The translations under genes were made by a program, and so were the position numbers. Of a DNA stretch of 64,000 bases, positions 57,250 to 64,000 are shown piece by piece. Under the pieces are notes generated by a model. The model saw only the letters and a program-made list of their open reading frames with translations, had not been told where the DNA came from and searched no databases. Each line of letters begins with the position of its first letter. Position 1 is the first letter of the stretch. This DNA comes from Blattamonas nauphoetae (lineage: Eukaryota > Preaxostyla > Oxymonadida). The stretch covers positions 62,001 through 126,000 of the forward strand of contig JARBJD010000177.1 of NCBI GenBank assembly GCA_033064195.1, in the 5' to 3' direction.

Positions 57250-57347
57250 TTTATTTGCTCGTATCGAACACTAATTCTCAGTTCATGTTCGTCCACTTCT
57301 TGAAATGTCCCCTTAATATCATTTCTTCTTCTGAAATCGCCGTTAAG
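56728..57347 (+). repeat. Right copy of the 620-bp inverted repeat
   Basis: This matches 46527-47146 reversed with very few differences. The pair encloses the right receptor copy, so the interval 46527-57347 has the shape of a 10.8-kb segment with long inverted ends, although no target duplication is evident. Confidence 0.88.
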
Positions 57348-58004
57348 CTTGAATAAAGATGGTTGAGTATGCATCATGTTCAGAATGGGAAGGGTTTTAC
57401 GAGTGAGCTCTTTCATGTATCTTCGCAATCGTGAGTCTGCGTTGAGTATTGGCTCGAGATGTGGGAAGTGAGCTAAGCCATCTTTCGAGACATGTGGGTC
57501 GATATCCAGGAGTTCTTCATTGATTCGTCGTAAAACGAAATCCCCTCCCAACTCCACAACGGCTCAGCATCCGATTTGTCATTGATTGTCTCTGTCTCTG
57601 GCAATGTGTTCCCGGCCTTCCTCAGAAACACTTGTTCAAATAACAACGATTCCGCAGAAAAGCCGTGTAGTATAACGAGAGCGTTTGAGAAGAAGGGCTG
57701 TTTTTCGGGTGGAGACAAGACCTGTCTACTTCATCCAAAGCAATAAGCAAACCGGATCGACGGTTTTTGCAAGAATGTCGTGCAGAAAATCCTCAAAAGC
57801 ATTCAAACTGTCGGGACGAGATAATCGTGTTGAACGTGAGGTTCTTTTCCAGCAAAAAAAGGGATCAATGATGCTTTCGAATTGGAGTTGTCGATTCGAC
57901 GACTCGTGTGGGTTCATCACAGCCTGTGATGAATTGATTTTGAAGGTCACTCCGATTGTGAACCTGGTGGGTGTTTCACATGGAATGTGAAACGGTTTCA
58001 CCAA
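57228..58004 (-). pseudogene. Decayed gene convergent with the helical-protein gene
   Basis: Three minus-strand frames read as consecutive parts of one protein: FTIGVTFKINSSQAVMNPHE ... AKTVDPVC; EKQPFFSNALVILHGFSAES LLFEQVFLRKAGNTLPETE; and GGDFVLRRINEELLDIDPHV ... NQILTPS. A stop lies between the first two and a 1-nt shift near 57545 between the last two (AEPLWSW versus AEPLWELGGDF). The last ~36 codons are inside the inverted repeat and recur at 46.51-46.62 kb. Family unknown. Confidence 0.5.
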
Positions 58005-58068
58005 TACAGCGAAACCAGGCTTCTGAGTCTCAGAAGTTGGGTGGTGAAAGTGAGGCCCTCACTTTCAC
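57973..58068. repeat. Cluster of perfect short palindromes
   Basis: Three perfect hairpins follow each other within 96 bp: GTTTCACAT-GGA-ATGTGAAAC (57973-57993), CTTCTGAG-T-CTCAGAAG (58020-58036) and GTGAAAGTGAGG-C-CCTCACTTTCAC (58044-58068, two 12-base arms). A smaller pair, GGTTTC...GAAACC, lies between the first two. The motif GTGAAA/TTTCAC recurs in them. Confidence 0.9.
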
Positions 58069-58450
58069 AGTTTCATCGACATCCTTGACCCCACCTCATC
58101 ATATCCATCGATTCGGTTATAGTGGAAAACTGAGTCGAACTGACAATCAATGGGCATGATCATATCTCCTCGATACTCGAGCCGTCTCCTTGGTCTCTTT
58201 TCACATTCATTCTAATATTTGTTTCCATTGCAGTGAGATATTATAAGTATGTTCCTGATAACATCTGTCTCGGGGATTTTGGCTTGAAAACGAGCTTCGT
58301 TCTTAATGGTTCAATGAATTCAAACAGCACCATTCTAACTTGTGTCTCGTTTTGTTATTTCCTCTCTACTTTCTCAGTATCATCTTCACTTTTCGATTCT
58401 TGCCGTTCTCCTTCTCCTTTTCCAGGTTTTCTCTCTCTATCTCGGAACCA

Positions 58451-60163
58451 ATGAACACTAGATTGATCTTAACTCCCCTCCAATCATCAATATGCAACTT
58501 GGAACCAATTTGCAATGTTGAGACAGTCTCACCGGACGCGGTTGAGGAACCTAAATCGCTGGAATATCCAACCTTCCTCGCCATTGACATCGGACATTCT
58601 CGTACATCTGATGACGATATTCACAGCTTCTTGCAGTCACTCGCAATATATACGCAAGACACACAACATTTCGCACCTCATGTCATCGATCGAATCATCA
58701 CAATCCTGAACCATCTCCAACTCAGGATTCAATCATCCACTCGCTCGCAATACCAACCTATCTTCCTATTTCCATGTTTGGACTGGGTTTACTATAATTA
58801 CCGCTTTAATACCTGGCCTTGGCATATTCTTTTATCCGCCCACAACTCTCGCCTCTCTGTCGCTATCCTTGACGTTTTTCGGGAGGAAACTTCCCATGTC
58901 TCAACCGAATCAATTATGAATACATTAAGAACTAACTTTATTCCTTCATTTCTCTCCGCATTGGGGGAAGAATCACTTCTCTCACTTCCTCTCTCAGATC
59001 CTCTCCACGAAGCTCTCTTTGCCTTTCTGGCACACTTAATCGATATTTTGAAACGATACTCACCCTTTGATTATTCTATATCATCTGAAGATCTCACCTC
59101 ACGACTCAATTTTTTCCTGCTCGACCCACTCCATTCTTTCCTCATTCGGTATCTCGAATCTCCAACTTCCATCCCAGATGATATGGATCACAGCTTTCGA
59201 CATTCTCGTACCATCGAATTTAGTGTATTCTATCATGAAATACCGCCCAACAACCACAATTTCGCCATTCTCAATTTTTTCCGTCAATGTGCGAGTATGC
59301 GACAAGGACAGAACAAACTTGCACCTTTCTTGAGGGAATTGATGAAGAAAGTGTGGGAAGAGAGGAGGAAGGAGGGTTTGGTGGAAGACGTGCCTATTCC
59401 ACTGTTCATTTCCACTCCTCTCCGCAACGGCATGACACCTCCTGAAATGGTTCCACTTTTGGACTCAGCGAGTGCCTTACTTGCTTCGGCTCATCCTCTT
59501 TCCCACTCTGACGCTGTCGCCGTTACTCTCTTTCTGACATCCTTGGACAACTACATTTCCTTTAAAACGAAAAAGGGCAGAAACGCATTCAATTCCGCAT
59601 TTTTCAAATCGCTATCGTCCTGCCCTCCCTTTGCCACAAGTTTTGCCACACTGATGCTCCTCTCCTTGACATGTTCTCATCTCGAACTTCGGGAGGAAAG
59701 GAGAAGTTTCTGGACTGATTACGTCTTCTCAGAACGAGCAAATGTGCAACCCGTCTCCAACAGCGGATTCTTCACCGTTCTCGCCGAGACTTTTCAGACA
59801 CTTCGGACTGGTTGGTCTGATGACAACATTCACAGCATTCACTGTTTTTTCACTGACATCATCAAATTGATTGTGGAAAGGATATCTCCATGGAAATCCA
59901 CTCTCGAAACAGCTTCAGACGTCGAACAATTCAGATATACTCAACACATCACTGTGAACAATGTTTTTGTGCCACTTCGCCCCTCTCTCCTCCATTGTGC
60001 CAGAACGAACGCTGGGATTGCTCCCCATCTCGACTTTCTTTCCTGGCAAGACGTCAACCACCCCGAAACAGTTCCATTCTTCGAGGGAATGTGGGAGGAA
60101 GTACGTCAGGAGCAGGGTGTTCCATTTTGCGGGCGACATTCGAAAATAGAGTTCAAAAATTGA
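58451..60163 (+). CDS. Large helical protein, unrecognised
   Basis: A single open frame of 570 residues from ATG 58451 to TGA. The frame is open upstream to 58340, but that part is hydrophobic pyrimidine-tract translation ending in TTTTCCAG, so it is more likely a 5' intron, and the first ATG after it is used. The protein alternates amphipathic helices (HVIDRIITILNHLQLRIQS, LHEALFAFLAHLIDILKRYS, FLRELMKKVWEERRKEGLVE). There is no membrane segment or catalytic motif. It is probably a lineage-specific ARM/HEAT-like protein; the function is unknown. Confidence 0.72.
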   Translation: MNTRLILTPLQSSICNLEPICNVETVSPDAVEEPKSLEYPTFLAIDIGHSRTSDDDIHSFLQSLAIYTQDTQHFAPHVIDRIITILNHLQLRIQSSTRSQYQPIFLFPCLDWVYYNYRFNTWPWHILLSAHNSRLSVAILDVFREETSHVSTESIMNTLRTNFIPSFLSALGEESLLSLPLSDPLHEALFAFLAHLIDILKRYSPFDYSISSEDLTSRLNFFLLDPLHSFLIRYLESPTSIPDDMDHSFRHSRTIEFSVFYHEIPPNNHNFAILNFFRQCASMRQGQNKLAPFLRELMKKVWEERRKEGLVEDVPIPLFISTPLRNGMTPPEMVPLLDSASALLASAHPLSHSDAVAVTLFLTSLDNYISFKTKKGRNAFNSAFFKSLSSCPPFATSFATLMLLSLTCSHLELREERRSFWTDYVFSERANVQPVSNSGFFTVLAETFQTLRTGWSDDNIHSIHCFFTDIIKLIVERISPWKSTLETASDVEQFRYTQHITVNNVFVPLRPSLLHCARTNAGIAPHLDFLSWQDVNHPETVPFFEGMWEEVRQEQGVPFCGRHSKIEFKN

Positions 60164-60835
60164 AAAATGTATTGTTTAATTAAGTTCAGGTCATCATTGG
60201 GAGAGGCAGACTATGTGTTCAGCCGAAAGCGAGAACGAGAGTTCCGGATGCCACCCAACATTAAACCAAATCATTAGTTCCATTTCATCAAATGTCATTT
60301 TAGCACATGCAGAATGAACAGAGAGTGTGAAGAGATTGGTTCACTAGTTTATTCCACGTATGTATCTTCATATCTATCCACTGTTTGTTATGGAGACTCT
60401 CCACTTTTCTATGCCATGTATGTCGTTCTCACTTTATCTATTCTCTGATTCCTCTCTTTCAACTTTTCTTTTCTTGTTTCGGCACGAGTGGACTTTCTGG
60501 GCCAAAGGTAATCGAGGTGTGTTGTGACATTGTAGTTCATCGAGGCTATTCTCTCGTAATAAATTGTCGAATATGGATGTGAACACGTTTTATTTTCAAA
60601 ATGTTGAGAATACTGTCGAGATCGTCTCAGAGAATGTCACGATCATTCGATCGTGTTTGATGAGGTCGATCGGCGAACTATATCACTTCATCTTTACGCT
60701 TTCTTGATTCATTTCAACTTTATGTCTCGTATTTTCTTACAATTTTTCAAAACATAGCGATTGATCATGATGTATCGTGAAGTGACAATCTACTGTAGTT
60801 CTCCCTTCAAGACACCAATTTTTTGGAAGTGAACG
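60164..60835. other. Intergenic; holds the left end of an inverted repeat
   Basis: No protein gene is seen. GTGGACTTTCTGGGCCAAA at 60488-60506 recurs in reverse at 60937-60955, enclosing 450 bp that include the tRNA-like unit. No direct duplication is visible outside the pair. Confidence 0.6.
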
Positions 60836-60919
60836 TGCGGCGCGTTTGGCCTAGCGGTAGCCAACCCCTCTGTCGACTGTTGTGCTCGGGGTTCGACTCC
60901 CGCCGAGCACAACTTTTTT
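60836..60919 (+). ncRNA. tRNA-like RNA polymerase III unit
   Basis: A good A box (TGGCCTAGCGG, 60847-60857), a perfect B box (GGTTCGACTCC, 60890-60900) and a T6 terminator (60914-60919) lie at tRNA-like spacing. A D-arm (TTGGC/GCCAA) can form. The acceptor stem cannot: the 3' part CCGAGCACA pairs with TGTGCTCGG at 60881-60889, forming a 9-bp hairpin around the B box instead. It is therefore not a standard tRNA; a tRNA pseudogene, the head of a tRNA-derived SINE, or another small Pol III RNA are the options. Confidence 0.6.
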
Positions 60920-60955
60920 GCCACTACTTAGAGTTTTTTGGCCCAGAAAGTCCAC

Positions 60956-61271
60956 CCTTGCCCTTGTTTCTTCTATTTCACACCATCTCACCTTTCAATT
61001 TTCTGCATTTCTCAGTTCATTCGTTTTGAATCAAGAATCATCAACTTTATCAACAACTACGATCCATATCAACAAGAGCCTCACCATCAGAATCGATCTC
61101 TCATCCCTTTCGAGAGCATACCTATCCTTTCAAGAATCGTGTTGGGTCCTCAATCATCACCAAACATTCATCGCTCCCCAGAATTGAAATAGGAGTATTG
61201 TGTCCACCTAAACAAGAAATCGTCTGTTTCATTTCATTACTATCAAACACAAAACCTTGTTCTCATTTTTT
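60956..61271. other. No gene seen
   Basis: Short overlapping plus-strand frames only; composition is A/T-rich and pyrimidine-rich. It lies between the right inverted repeat end and the pseudokinase fragment. Confidence 0.4.
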
Positions 61272-61894
61272 TCACTCCGGATTCCCACTCGCGAGACTCC
61301 AATCGTCGCGTCGTCCTACAGCTTCACCGAAAGCGTCTCCCCAGAAAGAAGAACCCAGAGCGAGCACAGATTCATGTACGTCAAGTTCTGTGGTTGCGTC
61401 TCTACCAGCTGAACAAGCCTGTCCACCAGCGCCATCTCCATCCATCGACTGCACGCCCCACTCGCTTCTTTCGCAATGGACAGACGGGGATATAGCAAAT
61501 CCTGCTTGTTCTCTCGAACCTCGTCCACACAGTGCTCCGGCGACAGCCCTTCCACAAACTCAACATACGGCATTGCCACCTCGGACATCTCCGACTCCCT
61601 CTCCCCCAGCATTGTCCGTCATGTCATTTCCTTCTCAACTTCGTCGTTCGCGGTGTTATCGTGGAACGTGCTCGATTCAATCCTAAGCGACGAGTCCGAC
61701 ATCACAACTCCGCTATCGTCAAGATCCGCATTCACAACCGACTGCAGCGTGCTGTTCGTGTCTTCCAGCCGCATCAGTCCAGTCGACAATTCACACATCT
61801 CCAAACGCAGGTCTACACGCAGATCCGTCTTTTTCTGGTTCATTTCGATTCTTGACCACTTTTTATTCAACAAATACCTAAATATCCACATCAC
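61272..61894 (-). pseudogene. Fragment of another beta-helix/pseudokinase gene
   Basis: Two minus-strand frames belong together. One has a beta-helix-like strand (VMSDSSLRIESSTFHDNTAN, 61619-61760). The other (61316-61612) has AMPYVEFVEGLSPEHCVDEV, DLLYPRLSIAKEASGACSRW, MEMALVDRLVQLVETQP and NLTYMNLCSLWVLLSGE, which corresponds to the middle of the kinase-like domain of the giant receptors (compare GRLNPQWILID). The C-lobe, the membrane helix and most of the ectodomain are missing. It is a remnant. Confidence 0.6.
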
Positions 61895-64000
61895 TTCCTA
61901 TTTTTTGGATTTACTTCTATTCTGTCATCGATTGTAACAATCTCAGCGTATGAAGACCACGGGATTCCATGATATGGTGAGGGGAATGAAGTATTCGAAT
62001 AGGTCATATTGTTGTTGTTTGTGTGAATCAGAATGATCGATCCAAAGTTCTCCAGACCTTCCACATCTTTGAAAGTGATGTTTCCAAAGTTGATCTGTTC
62101 GGATGCATTCGAGGAAAGATAGACTTGGAAGAGCGAAGGATAAGACTGCGCGTTGGATGATGAAGGAATTGTAATATTGCGAAAAGTGTTGTTAGCCACA
62201 TTCAGAGTGCCTGTTTCAGTCAACCGACAATCAAGAAGTGAACTTGTCTCGTTCTGAAGTGAAAGTCCAGCAAACTCACAGTTCGTGACGGTGGTTTTTG
62301 TTCCATCGGTTTTGATCAGACTCGAAACAACTCCCATTCCATCTCGACCATCCAAATACACTTCTGAAAAGTTGAAACTTCCAGAAATCGACTCAAATAA
62401 CGGATTGTTCAGAAGCTGGCCCTGATCTGATTCATCAAAGCGAATCTCAAATGAAGCTTTTTCGACAACTACTGTCGATTTGAGATTTCGAATGAAGAGC
62501 CCATTCTCTGGGTTGTCAACATGGAGAACAACCTCCCTCAGCTTGAACGAACTATTCACAACTTCAAACATGATCTCGTCCAAATCCGGCAGTTCGAGCA
62601 TCGTGTGTTTCATGCCTTCCATCACCACATTCAAATTCACACACTTGACATCTATGTCCCTGAAGAATCCAACTGGGTTGAACGTGATCAAGGTATCATT
62701 TCTTTCATAGCGGTTGAACAAGTTGAGGGTGAAGACAAGTGTTTTGCACGGCTCTTTTTCACTGCTTCCACAAGTCTGAGTGTCTTCCCCAACTGTATTC
62801 ACGTAGAATGGGTTTGGTTCAGAAATCCCGAAGTCTGTCATTCGGAAACCGCGGAGACAAGGGAAGGCCGATGCGAGGCGAACATTGTTGAATGAAATGG
62901 TGAGATTGTCCACAATTCGGGAGATATCGTTGCCGAACTTGTCGATAATCACCTCACCCTCCACCATGAACGCTCTGTTCCCAGTGAAGAAGCAGTTGTC
63001 CAAAGCCAGATTGAGTCCAGATTCGACCGACCCTGACAGAATACAGATTCCACCAGTGTTGCATCCAACATTGTCTTTGAAGCGACAGCCAGTGACGACG
63101 AGAGTGGCACTTTCCATCAGACAGATCAGATGTCCGTGAGGGATGAAGCACGAGATGAACTGGCAGTCCGTGATGGATCGCTCTCTCTCCAATTTGTAGG
63201 GAAGCATGTGCTCAATTCTCTTGTCTTCCACTTGGACTGATGAGAAGACACATTCCACCATGTTTGGTGTGGTTTCGTTGAAGATTTTGGAGTTGCCTGA
63301 GAGAACAATGTTGTCCAGAACGGACTCCTTGATCGACAGACTCGTTTCGTTCACGGAGAAGATGAAAATGTCCGTGAATGTCTGGTTGTACAATTTGAGA
63401 CGTAAGGAGTGGTATCTCAGAGATGAGACTTCGGTGCGATTCATGAGAGTGAAGATGTCGCTCTTCACACATGACCAGAAGAAATAGATGTTCTCGAAGA
63501 TGATTTCTGAGAATCCGAGCTGGAAAAATGATGTCGTGCTCGAATTGACAATTTCAATGTTCAGATCTTTGAGATAGACCTCAGCTGGCGATGATAGGAA
63601 GAACGGTCCAGACTCCGAATCGTCACTCTGCCGAATTGTGGATCTGCCTGTGTCCGAATGAGACAATATGGCAATGCAGAGTGCGCTCAATTGGACAGGT
63701 GTGGTCACTGTGGTGTTGTCCAGGATGTACATAAAGAACGGGGTTCGTTGAGTGAGACTCGTGAGGACAAACGAGACGGCGTAGCATGGGGACACGTACG
63801 TTCCACAGAAGAGATCGTCCGAGCCGGATGAGGAAAGATAGAGGGAAAGAGTCCCACGAGGGATGTCGATGGTCGAGCGTGTGTCATTATTTGAGATAAG
63901 AACAGGAGAGTGTGTTGAGAGTTGAGAAAGGTCAGCGCATGTCTGCAGCATGGTCTCGAGAAGGGGAGTGCTTGTGGTTGTCGTGAAGACATATCCATTC
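61891..64000 (-). CDS. Beta-helix (pectin-lyase-like) surface protein, 5' partial
   Basis: The frame is open to the window edge and ends with TGA at 61891; at least 703 residues are encoded. It has repeating strand units (SGSFNFSEVYLDG, TVTNCEFAGLSLQN, GTLNVANNTFRNI), many N-glycosylation sites and two Cys blocks of the receptor type (FCGTYVSPCYAV, TCGSSEKEPCKTL). It ends in DRIEVNPKNRK without a membrane helix or kinase-like domain, unlike the giant receptors at 29-56 kb. Since a pseudokinase fragment with a beta-helix piece lies immediately downstream on the same strand, this gene may be a longer receptor that lost its 3' part, or it may be secreted. Confidence 0.7.
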   Translation of the reverse strand, partial: NGYVFTTTTSTPLLETMLQTCADLSQLSTHSPVLISNNDTRSTIDIPRGTLSLYLSSSGSDDLFCGTYVSPCYAVSFVLTSLTQRTPFFMYILDNTTVTTPVQLSALCIAILSHSDTGRSTIRQSDDSESGPFFLSSPAEVYLKDLNIEIVNSSTTSFFQLGFSEIIFENIYFFWSCVKSDIFTLMNRTEVSSLRYHSLRLKLYNQTFTDIFIFSVNETSLSIKESVLDNIVLSGNSKIFNETTPNMVECVFSSVQVEDKRIEHMLPYKLERERSITDCQFISCFIPHGHLICLMESATLVVTGCRFKDNVGCNTGGICILSGSVESGLNLALDNCFFTGNRAFMVEGEVIIDKFGNDISRIVDNLTISFNNVRLASAFPCLRGFRMTDFGISEPNPFYVNTVGEDTQTCGSSEKEPCKTLVFTLNLFNRYERNDTLITFNPVGFFRDIDVKCVNLNVVMEGMKHTMLELPDLDEIMFEVVNSSFKLREVVLHVDNPENGLFIRNLKSTVVVEKASFEIRFDESDQGQLLNNPLFESISGSFNFSEVYLDGRDGMGVVSSLIKTDGTKTTVTNCEFAGLSLQNETSSLLDCRLTETGTLNVANNTFRNITIPSSSNAQSYPSLFQVYLSSNASEQINFGNITFKDVEGLENFGSIILIHTNNNNMTYSNTSFPSPYHGIPWSSYAEIVTIDDRIEVNPKNRK

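Noticed and set aside
58340-58450. Signal peptide or membrane helix at the start of the protein ending at 60163
   Set aside because: The hydrophobic stretch is a pyrimidine tract ending in TTTTCCAG just before the ATG at 58451.
60836-60911. Standard tRNA gene
   Set aside because: No acceptor stem forms and the T-stem has two mismatches; the 3' part pairs with the sequence before the B box instead.

Overview
The window looks like nuclear DNA of an anaerobic flagellate of the oxymonad type (Preaxostyla), most like Blattamonas nauphoetae or a relative. The evidence is dense genes on both strands, many 31-160 nt introns (mostly GT-AG, with donors such as GTCTGT, GTTTGC and GTATGT), the standard genetic code with TAA, TGA and TAG all used as stops, and characteristic families: giant beta-helix membrane pseudokinases, tandem SPRY-like proteins and HEAT/ARM-like helical proteins. 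The species call is an inference from family style.

Layout. 0-5 kb: a partial ARM/HEAT plus coiled-coil gene whose intron is swollen by a 35-bp minisatellite, then a decayed DYRK-like kinase. 5.1-6.8 kb: a MITE with an 8-bp target duplication just upstream of a helical-repeat gene. 7.4-14.6 kb: one large gene of eight SPRY-like modules, each split by an intron at the same place. 14.9-24 kb: compact cellular genes, namely a t6A dehydratase (Tcd/CsdL type, with one GC-AG intron), a PHO80-like cyclin, a Rho GTPase, a serpin, a PAK-type kinase and an unknown protein. 24.2-29.1 kb: an OSCA/TMEM63-type channel. 29.3-57.4 kb: an accessory region built on a large inverted duplication. The minus-strand copy is a 3,706-codon receptor-like gene interrupted in its exon by three different DNA transposons (about 2.2, 2.0 and 1.0 kb). 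The plus-strand copy is 5'-truncated, carries one in-frame TAG, lacks the second and third insertions, and is flanked by a 620-bp inverted repeat. 57-64 kb: decayed and intact helical-protein genes, a cluster of palindromes, a tRNA-like Pol III unit between inverted repeats, and the open 5' part of another beta-helix protein next to a pseudokinase fragment.

How it fits together. The Rho GTPase and the CRIB-bearing PAK kinase form a classical effector pair only 2 kb apart. The beta-helix/transmembrane/pseudokinase proteins look like surface receptors that expand by duplication and decay. The strongest unusual signals are the three TIR elements whose removal, leaving one target copy each, restores an exact open frame, and the fact that the largest of them carries an intron-containing ARM-repeat gene. 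No retroviral or LTR element was recognised.
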